Shown: positions 1 through 11,184 of the stretch, piece by piece
How the letters are laid out: the number at the start of each line of letters is the position of its first letter
Position numbering within the stretch: position 1 is the stretch's first letter
Origin: Entamoeba invadens IP1
Taxonomy: Eukaryota; Evosea; Mastigamoebida; Endamoebidae
Length of the DNA stretch: 64,000 nt
Assembly: GCF_000330505.1 (NCBI RefSeq)
Contig: NW_004440445.1
Location: 476,807-540,806, forward strand
Reading direction: 5' to 3'
Translations under genes and position numbers: made by a program
Notes under the pieces: model-generated
Databases searched by the model: none
What the model was told of the DNA's origin: nothing
What the model saw: the letters and a program-made list of their open reading frames with translations, nothing else

Positions 1-3000
1 TCACAATCTTTTCGACACTCTCCTGCCCAATTGGAAAGTCCGCCAATATCAATTTGAACTTGAAATAAGTGTCATTGATCTCTTTAAGCGATTTGTGCAA
101 TTTGTCAAGACTCTCTTCTTTCACAACAACAAACGCTTCTCTCTCACTCTCAATCATCAACTTGCCCAATGCTGTTTTAACGGTATCCAAAAAGTCGTTT
201 AATTGGTAGATAATACACGTTCGAAGCACTTCCGCCTTCTCCTCGTTTTTAACTCGTTTTGCAATTTCAGTCTGAATTAAATTAATCTTCCTGTCAACAT
301 CCGGAGTATGATCAAACGACCAATGTTCATCCAAATACACAACAACTCTCCACATCGCCCTCCAAATACCTTCATTTGCACTTTTATAGTTTTCAATCGT
401 GTTTAATAACTCAATTCGTCTATCAATGATCTTTTTTCTGTATACAGTGTACTTGTCTTCTGAAATGTTTGTAGTTGGCTTCTCCACCTTTTGTTGCACT
501 TCATCCGCAAAGTCCAGTTCAATCCACCTTTTCAGAGTTCTCAGAGAAGATAATACATATGAAGCTTCAGAGTCGATCATCCCATAATTTGCAAGAGAAC
601 TTGTGATGTGTATTCTCACCATGTTCACATTCTCGTTTCTCTCAAAATTGGATTTGACAAACAAGTACAACACACTCGTAGCGTTCTTTCTCACAACAAG
701 AGATGGGCTTCGACAATATCCAATAATTCCATTGATCAAATCAAAGCAAAACGTCGGATTTGTTACAAAGAGATACTCCGCATTCTCAGTCACAATTTTC
801 CTGATCAGCGCCATAAAGTGTTTGAAGAACAACTCTGTCGGTGTGACTTTAAACAGTGACACAATCAATTCGGTGAGTTCATTCATCACCTCATTGTTCC
901 CTCCAAAGAATCTTTTATTAAAACAATTCATAATCAAGTCGAGAATGACTAGAAGTCCCGTATCAACAATAGATGTGTTGGTTTGTACAGAGTGTTCTTC
1001 CGATGAAGAGACATCAGGGGAGATTCTGTCATTCATACCGTCCTTTAAAGTACTCAAAAGGGGTTGATTATCCATTTGGTTGAACACCTCTTGTCTTGCT
1101 GAATTGAGTTTGGACGCAATACCCTTGAACAATGCGTCCTTTTCATTCAAAAGTCCTCTCAAGAGTCCAACTGCCTCTTTAAGTATTCTGAGTAAATTCC
1201 CAATTCGATCTGGAGAGTCTTTGTTGAGTAAATTAGTCAACGTTTTGACTTCGATGTTCTTCAGTACCCACAAAATGTAGAAGTAGAAATGGCGAGCTTC
1301 TTCTTCACTAAAAATGCCTGAAGTTTTCTTCTTCCCATTTTCAACAACAACTTGTCCCGTCGAACTCGACAAGTTTTGAACAACAGAAAGTCGTGATGTT
1401 TGTGGTGTGATGGTGGGTGTAATTATCCTTTCAAGCTCTTCACTCAAATCGTCTGTTGTTGATTCGTCGTCACTTTCTTGTTCATCAGTGAAATGCCAGA
1501 ATTTTATCAAATCGTCTGCGTTCACAATGACATAATCAATGACACTCACAAAGAACTCCGCGATGTTTGCCTTCTCGTATGGTTGTTGGTGTCTGACATC
1601 ATTGTCTGTTCTCTGTGCCAATTCCACAAGTGTGTATAACGCATTTCTCGCAACACAGTCGTTCTTTTTCATTTGAAGCAAAAGCATTCTCTGCACATAT
1701 GCAGCCAAGAAGTGTCTTGAAAACACTGTTGTGTAATAGTCAGACACATTCTGGACTTGTGTGATTCGTGGTGCGTTGCATTCATAGAAGTACACAAACG
1801 ACCCAACACACTTCAAAAAGTCTGTTTTGAGGAGTTGGATCAAGGTCGCGTATTTGTCCACTGTCAAAGCTTCTTCCATTTTAGAGTACTTTCCCCTCTC
1901 TTTGTCGTTATTCATTGCCTTCTTCCTTGTGTCGTCCGATGTCGACAATGTGAACAAATAAATGTCCATGCATTCCATCGCTATTTTTCTCGAATAAACA
2001 CGAAGTAACACAACAATGAAATTTCCAAGGGCTTCATTACATGTGAATATCCCAGTAATGTTTTTACCTTTTGCTCTCAATTTAACATACTGAGCAAACA
2101 CAGTACAAAATGTTTTCAGTTGCACATTAAATTTGTCAATATAATTTGTGTCGCTCTGTATTTTGTCATATTGATAAATAAGCCTTGAACCTTCTAAGTA
2201 CAACACCAGACTCTTTTCTATCATTTTTAAGAACACGGGTATCATGTTCATCGTCGTTTGAACGTATTTCAGTTCAAAGCTCTCGTCCAAAGTCGATCCA
2301 TTTTGCTTCTCCATGTAGTTCTGGAAAAACTCTCTTAATGACGTTAAAAATGGGAGGAAAATGGGAATTTTGTTTGTTTTATTTTCCAAGTAGAATTTCA
2401 TATACAATTCAAATGGCAAATTTTTCTTGAAGGGTTTATAAAAGAACTTATCAGAGAAGAAGCTCGACAGTTGTATCAAATACTTGAATGGCTCCAACTC
2501 TGTAGTCTTCGTCTCTGTTTTCAATTTGTCGGTTGCTGAAAATTTGACGTCGTACAACCCAAAGATGATATCAAGCAATATGGGGAGGGTGTGAGTGATG
2601 TCCATATCGAACTTCCCAACCGCTGAAATAGTATCGGTGACCTCTTTAAATGAGTCGTCTATCGCTTTTGGGTTCTTGAAATTTGTATGTAACGAGCTGA
2701 GGAGTTTATGGACGTTTTTACTCTGTGTGTATACATTGGACATAATCCTGATCTTAAATCGAAGTGTTTGTTCTCTTCCTTTTTCCTCTGCAATTTGGGT
2801 CATTTTAGTTGTTGTATAGTTCTCATATGGAAGACCATTAAACACGTGAATAGTGTAGTCTCCGCTTCGAACAACTTGTCCCAGTTGAATGAAAGACATA
2901 TAAGCAAAGTATGAGTTGATGACCATTTTTTCCATTGGTTCATTCAATTCATTCGTCAGTTGTACTTCTTGAATGACAAACAGCATATGGTGTTGTGGGG

Positions 3001-5017
3001 TTAACACTACCGGCAGTTTTGCTTTTATTTCGTCCAAAAAGTAGTCTGTCTTTTGATTCACAGAAACACTTGTTGTCACCTTTCTCATGAACAAATTGTT
3101 GACCTTTGACTTGTTATAAAAGAGTGGAAGGTATGTGTCGTCTCTATGGAACTTAGTGTCTTCCTTTCTGATATAACAATTAATCAAAAAGCAGCCTTTC
3201 TTCTTCTCTCGTTGTAAGTTAAGTTCTTCAGGATAGATGTAGACGTTATTCACAAAGTCGGTGAAGAACATTTCGTTCTTACTAAAGCACGTGAAGTCCT
3301 CCAATTGTTTAATAAATGTGTTGCTTGACCCACTACTTGAATTTTTGACACACTCAAACCCACTTGGATCAAACACTCGATATGCACTGGTGTCTTGCAA
3401 CTTCATCACTCGCAATTCCCATGGTTTGATCCCCGTCGGTTTCACTTTCCCTAATCCAATTTTCTCAATCATTTTCAACAAGTCGCCTTCGCCATGAATC
3501 GCCTCTTTGTACATCCATATTGGATACGCTCGTTCGTTTCCTTTCAACTCAGTAATTCCAGTGAATATATGTTGTCGATAAAATCGATACACACTCTTCG
3601 ATGCTAAATGTTCTCTCCTTTTGTCGAGCTTTTTCCTCTTCTCCTTTCTTAACTCTTCGATGTCAGAAACCTTCTCTTCGGCTTTTTCAGGGTCGTCCTC
3701 CTTTTCAGATTTCTCGGATTTCCCCGTCTTGGATTCTTTATCGCCAATTTCGGCGTTCTCCACTTTGGAAGACTTGTCTTGCACTTCGACGCTTTCCTCA
3801 GTCTCCGTTTTCTCCACGGCACTCGAAGAGACTTGTGAATTGTCTGTTTTTGATTGCAATTCAGTCCTTTTGCGTTCTTTCTCAAAGTCCTTTTTCTCCG
3901 CCTTGTCCTTATACAACACTTTGACGTCTTCGATATCGACTTCCGCCATTTTGTAGAAGTAAAACACACCAAAGAACTTCCTCTTTTTTTCTTCTATTTC
4001 TTTGAGTCTGATGATAAATTTGGAGCACAGCATATCTTCATATTCGTCGGGTTCTTTACTTTTCACTAAGGCTCTGTTCTCTGGTGAGTTCAAGTCGATG
4101 AAGTAGTTCTCCGTAATCTTCACGATTTTGTCGGTCTGATCGATCACTTCGTAGATTGCAAACTCGACGAAAAAGGGTTCATATTGTATCAAACTTCTCG
4201 CTTCAATTTGCATCAAAAATACACTCCCCTCGGCATTAGTGTTTTTCAAGACTTCAATTTTCTCGTGGACGTTGGTCTGTGTTTTGTCATGTAAATAATT
4301 TTCATACAAATTACCTTTGACTGTTCTCACATCCTCTAAAGTCGTCTTTCTGAGTAATTTTGGGTCCGGCTCCTCGCTCTCTTTCATTTCAGCGATATTA
4401 GATATCGACATCCGCTGTTTTTGACTCAGTTCAGTCTTGGGAGTTAAATAGACGACTTCTGTTGTTGGATCGAGTAACATCCCCAAATAAAGTTCTTGTT
4501 CGGAATTAAGTACGTCTTTGTCTTCGACTACTTTAGACCTTGTTACGTTCGAGAACATTGGCTTCGACAAGTGTTTGATAGTGACGTCTGTAGGATTGTA
4601 ATTGGTACATATTGTAGGCACACCATCATCTTTAAGTTGCTTTTCAAAGATATCGCTCCATTTTGTGGGCTTTGAGTTTTGTTCGTCTTGTGTGTCGAAA
4701 TAGTTTGTTTTAAAATCATCGTACATTTGTTGGAAGTCTAATAAATTGAGCTTCTCCCCAGTAATCAAATTCTTCTTAAGAATTTTCTTTATTTTCTCAT
4801 CAGAAAAGTTCAACCCATTCGACTCGTAAAATTTTCGAATTTGAAAAAAATCCAATTCATTCACATGTTCCGTATCAAGTCGCTTAAACTCAGTCTCGGC
4901 TTCAGCTTCATTCGTTTTCGATATTTGATCAAATGATACCCCTCCATGTTTGTGAGAGGTCGTGATCGCAAGATCGTGAGTCGGTCGGAAACCATATTTC
5001 TCTAGTAACTCAGCCAT
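1..5017 (-). CDS. DOCK-family guanine nucleotide exchange factor, 3' truncated by window edge
   Basis: An uninterrupted frame of about 1,672 codons runs from an ATG at 5017 to the left edge without a stop. Residues ~585-720 match the DOCK DHR-1 (C2-like) domain: a YIYPEELNL strand, then a DEIKAKLP motif and QHHMLFVIQEV, followed by a stretch equivalent to the LL.DGR.V region. This is closest in style to the zizimin (DOCK-C/D) type. Residues ~1-340 would be the N-terminal DOCK region. A highly charged Lys/Glu-rich linker lies at ~350-470 (about 3630-3960). The catalytic DHR-2 domain, which activates Rac/Cdc42 GTPases in this family, would lie mostly beyond the edge. DHR-1 usually binds phosphoinositides, so a membrane-recruited Rho-GTPase activator is inferred. 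The frame stays open about 30 codons upstream of this ATG without another ATG, so a short upstream exon is possible. Confidence 0.8.
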   Translation of the reverse strand, partial: MAELLEKYGFRPTHDLAITTSHKHGGVSFDQISKTNEAEAETEFKRLDTEHVNELDFFQIRKFYESNGLNFSDEKIKKILKKNLITGEKLNLLDFQQMYDDFKTNYFDTQDEQNSKPTKWSDIFEKQLKDDGVPTICTNYNPTDVTIKHLSKPMFSNVTRSKVVEDKDVLNSEQELYLGMLLDPTTEVVYLTPKTELSQKQRMSISNIAEMKESEEPDPKLLRKTTLEDVRTVKGNLYENYLHDKTQTNVHEKIEVLKNTNAEGSVFLMQIEARSLIQYEPFFVEFAIYEVIDQTDKIVKITENYFIDLNSPENRALVKSKEPDEYEDMLCSKFIIRLKEIEEKKRKFFGVFYFYKMAEVDIEDVKVLYKDKAEKKDFEKERKRTELQSKTDNSQVSSSAVEKTETEESVEVQDKSSKVENAEIGDKESKTGKSEKSEKEDDPEKAEEKVSDIEELRKEKRKKLDKRREHLASKSVYRFYRQHIFTGITELKGNERAYPIWMYKEAIHGEGDLLKMIEKIGLGKVKPTGIKPWELRVMKLQDTSAYRVFDPSGFECVKNSSSGSSNTFIKQLEDFTCFSKNEMFFTDFVNNVYIYPEELNLQREKKKGCFLINCYIRKEDTKFHRDDTYLPLFYNKSKVNNLFMRKVTTSVSVNQKTDYFLDEIKAKLPVVLTPQHHMLFVIQEVQLTNELNEPMEKMVINSYFAYMSFIQLGQVVRSGDYTIHVFNGLPYENYTTTKMTQIAEEKGREQTLRFKIRIMSNVYTQSKNVHKLLSSLHTNFKNPKAIDDSFKEVTDTISAVGKFDMDITHTLPILLDIIFGLYDVKFSATDKLKTETKTTELEPFKYLIQLSSFFSDKFFYKPFKKNLPFELYMKFYLENKTNKIPIFLPFLTSLREFFQNYMEKQNGSTLDESFELKYVQTTMNMIPVFLKMIEKSLVLYLEGSRLIYQYDKIQSDTNYIDKFNVQLKTFCTVFAQYVKLRAKGKNITGIFTCNEALGNFIVVLLRVYSRKIAMECMDIYLFTLSTSDDTRKKAMNNDKERGKYSKMEEALTVDKYATLIQLLKTDFLKCVGSFVYFYECNAPRITQVQNVSDYYTTVFSRHFLAAYVQRMLLLQMKKNDCVARNALYTLVELAQRTDNDVRHQQPYEKANIAEFFVSVIDYVIVNADDLIKFWHFTDEQESDDESTTDDLSEELERIITPTITPQTSRLSVVQNLSSSTGQVVVENGKKKTSGIFSEEEARHFYFYILWVLKNIEVKTLTNLLNKDSPDRIGNLLRILKEAVGLLRGLLNEKDALFKGIASKLNSARQEVFNQMDNQPLLSTLKDGMNDRISPDVSSSEEHSVQTNTSIVDTGLLVILDLIMNCFNKRFFGGNNEVMNELTELIVSLFKVTPTELFFKHFMALIRKIVTENAEYLFVTNPTFCFDLINGIIGYCRSPSLVVRKNATSVLYLFVKSNFERNENVNMVRIHITSSLANYGMIDSEASYVLSSLRTLKRWIELDFADEVQQKVEKPTTNISEDKYTVYRKKIIDRRIELLNTIENYKSANEGIWRAMWRVVVYLDEHWSFDHTPDVDRKINLIQTEIAKRVKNEEKAEVLRTCIIYQLNDFLDTVKTALGKLMIESEREAFVVVKEESLDKLHKSLKEINDTYFKFKLILADFPIGQESVEKIV

Positions 5018-6736
5018 CTCAATATAGTTGTTCAAGATCTCGAAGTTTTTTGGGAAGATTTTGAGAAAGTGAAAGTAAACATTCGTTAATTTAATTGATA
5101 ATTGGAACTTTCATTATTTATATATAAATTGTCGCACAAAAAAAGATAAAATTGGATTATTTTATTATTTTACTAACTTAGGCTTTTATATAAAAAAATT
5201 ATATATTATATTATATAGAAAAAAGATGAAAGACAATTACCCCAATAATTTATAAAATGTTTATTTGAAAAAATTTATTTCAAGAAAAAAAAACATTTTT
5301 TGAAATTTACTTTATTTAATTAAATATAAATTATTAGTTGATAAAAAAATTGATATTTCAATTAAAAATTATAATTAAATATTGTTAATTTTTGTTTTAA
5401 TATTTTTATTACTAGTTTTAAAAACATTGTTTTATAATTTCGAAGTGTCATATTATAATTAATATATAATATATTAAACCATTTATCATTATTTTTTTTA
5501 AATTTATTTAGTTGTTAAAAAAAACTTTGTTTTATTATTCATCAAGTTTTGTGTATTGATTGACACCAATTATTTAATGTTAATTTTTACGTGTTTATAT
5601 CATTTAAATACAACCACATTCTGTTTTCACAATCTTGATTTACCAGTTTTTTTGATTAATAATAACATTTTTTCAATAAATAATGTTTTGTTGATAGAAA
5701 ACAAAAACACTGTTTATGGTTTTATTTAAATATTTCAAAATACTAAAGATAAATAAAGAAAAAAATAAATTGTTGTTTGTGTGGTTGGCTTTCAAAATTC
5801 ATATAACAATCAAGTTGTTTTCTTACATTTTAAGTGGTTTGTGTATGACTGATCAAACATGAAGACCCTTTTGTTTACATTTTTAACTACTCATTTAAAA
5901 AGTATTTTCTTGTATAATGTTTGAGGTAATAAAAAAATAACATTTTTATTATGTACAATAACAATATCGAATCGTGTAACTGAACTTATTGAATAAAAAC
6001 AATTTTTTTTCCAATTTTCTATATTTCTCAAATGGAAATAAAGCCAAAAAATGGAAAAAATTATTAATAAAGCTAAAAAATAATTACTTGAAACCAAAAA
6101 AGTATATAAATTTTGCTTGTTTTACAAAATATAATATTTTGTTTAAAGAAAAAAATGTTTCAAAAATCGAAAATAGTTTTTTTATTAAAAAAAATCAAAA
6201 TAAAGTTTGAGACTCAATCCAATGTATTGTTGAGATTTGATTCTTTTCAAAAACTTGTCTTTCTGTATTATTCAAATAATTATTTATTTTACTATATATT
6301 TTATAATGAAATAATAATTAAATAGCATTGCTCAATAATATGATAATTTTGTAAACTTATTATAAAAATAGTAATAACTAACGTTGATTTCCAGTTTTTT
6401 TTAGTGTTTTAAAGATTAAAAATACAGAATCAATTTGACTCATTATTTCTAGGAATGGATTTTTAGTGAACAAATTCTCTCAGTGGTGGTTAGTTTTTGG
6501 ACGGTTTTTTCTTCTTAATCCATTGACTTTTTATTGAAGTATTTTATGTATAATACTCCATTTCTTTCCTCTGTTGTTTCAGGGTATTTCATATAACATA
6601 ACAAGTCCACATAATAACATTCGATATAAATAGAACAGTCTGAGTTTATTCGCATTTCTTCGAAAACTGGACAACACTTTTGTATAATATAACAAAACAG
6701 TTTTATATTAGCAATAAAATACACTAAAAAGCGGGT
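5018..6736. other. AT-rich intergenic region, no supported gene
   Basis: About 1.7 kb of extremely A/T-rich DNA with homopolymer runs. Short open frames here, including a 69-codon one on the minus strand at 6515-6724, have Phe/Ile/Lys/Asn composition expected of translated AT-rich noise and no recognisable motif. The left part should carry the promoter of the DOCK gene. Confidence 0.7.
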
Positions 6737-7041
6737 AAATCACAATTCGAAGTAAACAATTATTCAAAAGTACGGCAAGAAAATTCCGTGATGTAAAAAT
6801 AGAAAATCGCCTAGAAACGCTAAAAAAGGATGAAAAGTTCCAAATTTCCATATTTCAAATTATTTGCCACATTCGAAATTCTTCGGTAGAATCAGAAAAA
6901 GCTAAAATCAAATTAAAACAAACCAGTGTTGAATATATCAATCAACTGAAAGCTTTTGGCCAATCAAAATTCTTAAAAATAGCACCTTTACCTTTTCAGT
7001 TCTCCCTTATTTATTTGGAACTATTTTCATCAATCCAATGA
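6737..7041 (+). other. ATG-less protein-like open stretch (possible exon or remnant)
   Basis: One plus-strand frame is open for about 100 codons from after a TAA near 6735 to a TGA at 7039-7041, and contains no ATG. Its translation is protein-like, rich in Lys/Glu/Ile/Gln with motifs such as RLETLKKDEKFQIS. It ends where the next gene starts, the TGA overlapping that gene's ATG. I found no GTTTGT/AG pair that joins it to another exon. It could be a 3' exon, a decayed gene, or chance. Confidence 0.25.
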
Positions 7042-7700
7042 ACTTCCAGTTAGGCAAACTCTTTCGAACAAAGGCGTCTTATCAGCACGACTACTCCTCT
7101 TTCAAAGTAACAAATACAAAAACAAAGCCTTGGAAAGAGGCCAAATACATCGAAAGGAAAAAAGAAAATCAGAACATTGAAACATGTGAAGCGATGGTAT
7201 TGCTCGGTCTTGTCAATTTAAGGTCATCGTTGACCTTTGAGAAACCTCATAAACAGAACACCGACTCTTCCAACTTACCTCGAATCACCAAAATGATAGT
7301 TGACGAGAACGATGAAATGGATTTGTCTACTTTACTTGAAGTGCAATGTCGCCAAAAATTACAGCATGAGCTTGACATGGGCATATCACATTCCACTGCT
7401 CTTAGAAGATTTGAAAGAAACAAAAAAGTCTTTTTCATCAACTTTTTAGTCGACTTGGCAACATTGATGGACTTCGAATTGGTCTCAATAGTCTCACGAA
7501 AGAGTGGAAAGACCATTCAAATAGACAGGGTTGTGACTATCAACAAGCCTGGTATTTGTTCGTTTGGTAAGCACGAAATCCTTGAGAAAGGTGAACTTCT
7601 CAGACAATACTTTGTATCCCTTGGCATGAACAAAAAGAATTTCGTGCTGAATCAGAGTGATGATGTTGTTCTTCAAATATTGACTGGATGTTCTCAGTGA
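7038..7700 (+). CDS. Lineage-specific protein, paralog of the gene at 63330-64000
   Basis: 220 codons, intronless. I recognise no named domain. The central part (residues ~125-180) has a conserved-looking block with NKKVFFINFLVDLA, then SRKSGKTIQIDRV. The protein at the right edge of the window has the same block (KKKRIFINNFLVDVA, SRKSRQTLQLERV), and the two N-termini align loosely through basic Ser/Lys-rich stretches, so this is a real gene family, probably Entamoeba-restricted. The basic N-terminus followed by an alternating helical block would suit a small nucleic-acid- or protein-binding domain, but no function is shown. The ATG at 7038 fits the length of the paralog's N-terminus. Confidence 0.65.
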   Translation: MNFQLGKLFRTKASYQHDYSSFKVTNTKTKPWKEAKYIERKKENQNIETCEAMVLLGLVNLRSSLTFEKPHKQNTDSSNLPRITKMIVDENDEMDLSTLLEVQCRQKLQHELDMGISHSTALRRFERNKKVFFINFLVDLATLMDFELVSIVSRKSGKTIQIDRVVTINKPGICSFGKHEILEKGELLRQYFVSLGMNKKNFVLNQSDDVVLQILTGCSQ

Positions 7701-7855
7701 CTTTTTACATACTATTTTATATACAAAATCTTTTGTTATTAATTGATTTCTATATTCCCTTTTATTCCCTCGTCTCTACATATCTACTTGTTCTGTAGAT
7801 GTTTATCAAAGACACTCAAATGAATGCAAATATAACATATCATTCTTAATTAACT

Positions 7856-10380
7856 CTACATAATATTACTCAAATACACTTTCCCCGTTTCAGACCCAGA
7901 CAAGATATAATCTTCGCCAACGTACAATGCAGTGATTCTCGATTCTGAAATACACACCGTCGACATCTTACCCATCCAACACATGGAACAGTCCAGTTTA
8001 TTTACCAATTTGTCATTGCCACCAGTCACAATAACTCGATTGCCACACCGAATTTTGTTCACTCCACCCACATGAACGGTGCGACCAATACATAACGCAG
8101 AGTATCTTTGGTCCCACAATTTGACCACAGAGTCATTCGAACCCGTCACAATATAATTTCCATATGTGTCAAAAGTGGTGACGTTCTCTTCCAAGAGTCC
8201 AAACGTGTATTTGTTGACTCTTCGATCAAATCCTCTGATTTCCCCTTTATACGACAAAGTGACGTACATGTTATTCATCATCTCTCTCACGTCTTTCACT
8301 TCACTACTATACGGTTTAAAATAGAACAAAGCTCTCCCAACATTCAAATCAACAATACTAACACCGTTAGAATAGCTCAACATCTTACTCGTGTCTTTTA
8401 AAAATGTCATCCCCTTACACTCATTGATTTTAAACTGTTTCTGTGGTTGAATAGACTGAGAAAAGTCTGTGTTATATTGTTCAATCACACCAGTGGAATA
8501 CCCAATTCTGACTAAATTGTTACGTACACCAATATGAACTACATTCTCCGGAATTCTCTTCACAATGTGCTCTTTGTTTTTATAATCAAAAATCACACAC
8601 TGTCCTTTGAAGTCCGCCGCCATCACAAAATCATTTACCTTCACAACTTCTTTCACCTCAAAATTAAAAAGAGGGAACATTTCAGTTTTGAAACTACACT
8701 TCCCCCAACTCTCTCTAATCCTTCTACATGTATTGACCAAGTCTAAATAACACGTCGACTGTATTTTTGGCTCTAAACTGTATTTGTTGAACGAATGAAT
8801 GTCATATTGTGAATTATACACCTCTTCCCATATCTTTTTACTCTCTTTGATTGTATTAAACATTCTGTGTATAAGCAGATTCATTTATTACAAAGTAAAT
8901 GTAACACAAACTTTTTTGAGGTATTCATCAACATGATGATCTCGCTGTGCTTAAGGTAAAAGCAGATCTTCTGTAAATTGGATATACACAATTGGTCGAG
9001 TTTTATTCCATTTGATACTGCTGTACCAAACAGACATGTGTTGTTACACGGAAAGCATGGTACTCCTTTCTTCACGTCTTTTTTGATTCCTCTTTTCTCC
9101 ATTTCGCTTTTGATATATTTCGAGTTCTTCATGTTGATGACAATCGCGTCAAACAAATTTGAAGAAGTGAAATCGTACAATGGATGGATATCATATGCTA
9201 AATACAAACACGACAACATCACTCCAGACGAGATATTTTCTATACATATTTTCCTCTTCTGTTCGCTCATTGTTTTGAACTGTGGAGTGAAGAAGTGGAG
9301 GGCAAAGAGGGTGTAACAAACTGGCCCAGCAATACTGACTAAGACCCCTCCCAAGATATATTCAAATGTACGTTCTTTAACACACAACACATTCTGTTCA
9401 TAATTCAAGTCGTTTGTCTCAGTCAAAAAGAACAAGTTGCTATCAACAACATTCGATCCAACCTTCACTTCGCACTCTCCCGTCTTCTCTCCGAAAAATG
9501 GAGACTTCTTTCTTAATACTGTGAAGTCTTGAGTCTTCTCGACAACGTCAATTTCAGTGAAGATGGAGTTCTTCTGCGCGATCGAGTTAAGTCTTTCCAA
9601 CACTCCTTCGACAGTGAGTTCGTGTGTTATTGATCCTTTCACGACTATTTCACTTAAGTCGTAATTACCAACAATAGTGTAAAATTGTGTCTGTAACAAA
9701 ACCCTAAAGAACTCGTGTTTTCGTAACATGTGCAATTTATAAAAGCGTTGTTCGCCATCAATCACTTGTCTCCAGTAATACGATTTAGACAAGTACCCGT
9801 TCACGTTGTGCGTCAATTTTTTACAAAATGAGACACAGAAGAATTGTGCTGACACGAGCATTTTCGGTACATTATCTAATGGAAATATCGCGGTGATCGT
9901 CAGAACCGTAAATGGCATTTGACCAATTCCGTTTTGCCCTCTTTCAAACCTGAAGAAGAACGAATTGAATAACTGTGGCCTGTAGTTGAAGTCTGTGCAA
10001 ATAAAGCAATCGGAAAAGCACTTTCGAGTGAACGACGAGAACACCTCCCCACAAAAAGAAAGTCCTGGGAAGTATATGATTGATATGTATTTGTCTGGAA
10101 CGTATTTATTGTCACATTTCTTAGTATCCAAAATTGTTGGTACACATTGATGGATGGAGTATATGTCATTAAATTCATTCGACACTTCCGAGTAGTCGTA
10201 AGGGAGATATGAGACTGTTTCGGAGACAAAGTCGTTATCCGTTTGTGTGACTCTGCTCCTCATATTATAAAGTGGTGGAGAAACTAAGGGGGGTATTTCC
10301 TTCCATAAGTAATCCTTTCTAGTGTGGATGTCACCATATTTTTCGAAAATAGACTCGATGGTGTCCTCTTTTAAATCCAT
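7856..10380 (-). CDS. F-box/WD40 repeat protein, two exons, with unknown N-terminal region
   Basis: Two frames that overlap as ATGA at 8881-8884 are better read as one spliced gene. Exon 1 is 10380-8912, the intron is 8865-8911 (47 nt, GTTTGT...CAG), exon 2 is 8864-7856; the joined frame is 825 codons. The join restores an F-box at residues ~465-510 (LQKICFYLKHSEIIMLMN, then SKK and a terminal WEEVY), which either frame alone breaks. Residues ~515-825 are WD40-like, with clear repeats such as VTGSNDSVVKLWDQR and LSGSETGKVYLSN. F-box/WD40 proteins are substrate receptors of SCF ubiquitin ligases. The ~460-residue N-terminal part has no domain I recognise and is unusual for this class. The start is the first ATG (10380); 26 more codons lie upstream but begin with TTG. 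Confidence 0.7.
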
Positions 10381-11152
10381 GTATGCTTGTACGTATGTAT
10401 TTAACTTTGGTTTTTTATAGTTCTTTAATAATACCACGATCCGATTTAAGAAAACCAAAATTTTTAATATGAATAAGAAATCCCAAGTAAAATAAGACTT
10501 ACTTGTTGTTTATTTAAACATTTTTTGTATTTCAAAATCTATTCCTTTTTAACTTTCTTTTTCTATTTTTTTGAAATGGTTGTGTTTATAAATAAATAAA
10601 ACTATATTTTTGATATTTGTCTTTGTGGGGTCAAAACTCAATCATTTTTTTGGTTTCCTTCATATTTTTTATTTAATTGTAATTAAAAATAAATTGGGTT
10701 TTATTTTATGATTTGAGTATAATATAAAAAACCATTTATATAAAATTTGTCTTATCAATTATTTTTCCAAAAATAGTTATTCTTTTAAATAAAAATGTTC
10801 AGTTAAAATAAGAACAATTATATCGGATTATTTTTTAGTTGATATTTTAGTTGCAATCAAACTACACTAAAATAAAAAATATATCTTCCGATATAAAACA
10901 CTTACTTGATTATTTAATCGAATAATTTAAAACAAGGATGATAAAAATATTTTTACAATTATATACTTTGACGTTTAATATCTTGAAATTTATAAAAAAA
11001 GTCAAAATTTAAGTGATAAAACTCAAAATCAAATTTTATAATAAAGAAATAGTATTTACAATACCAGTCCATAACAAAAACAATTACGAGAGAATATGAG
11101 ATTGAGAAAGTCGTAACGAAAGTGAACACCTCATTTTGTTGAAAGAGAAAGT
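10381..11152. other. AT-rich divergent intergenic region
   Basis: About 770 bp between the divergent F-box/WD40 and 11185 genes. It holds A/T-rich spacer with no open frame worth reporting; both promoters must lie here. Confidence 0.6.
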
Positions 11153-11162
11153 GTATATAAAG
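11153..11162 (+). promoter_or_regulatory. TATA-like element upstream of the 11185 gene
   Basis: The sequence GTATATAAAG stands about 23-32 bases before the ATG at 11185, in a less AT-rich context than the surrounding spacer. The spacing fits an Entamoeba core promoter with a very short 5' leader. This is inferred from position and sequence only. Confidence 0.4.
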
Positions 11163-11184
11163 CAGTGGGGCAACTCATCATTCA

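Noticed and set aside
3649..3972. Lys/Arg-rich 107-codon minus frame and the plus-strand frames at 3600-4070
   Set aside because: They are other-frame readings of the charged linker of the DOCK gene.
1..5017. First impression of a ubiquitin chain factor (UFD2/UBE4) gene
   Set aside because: The translation carries a DOCK DHR-1 domain and no U-box or UFD2 core is seen in the window.
6515..6724. 69-codon minus-strand frame
   Set aside because: Composition is Ile/Tyr/Phe-rich AT noise, with no homolog-like motif and no splice partner found.
8881..8884. Stop-start ATGA overlap read as programmed frameshift or coupled translation
   Set aside because: A 47-nt GTTTGT...CAG intron explains both frames and completes the F-box.
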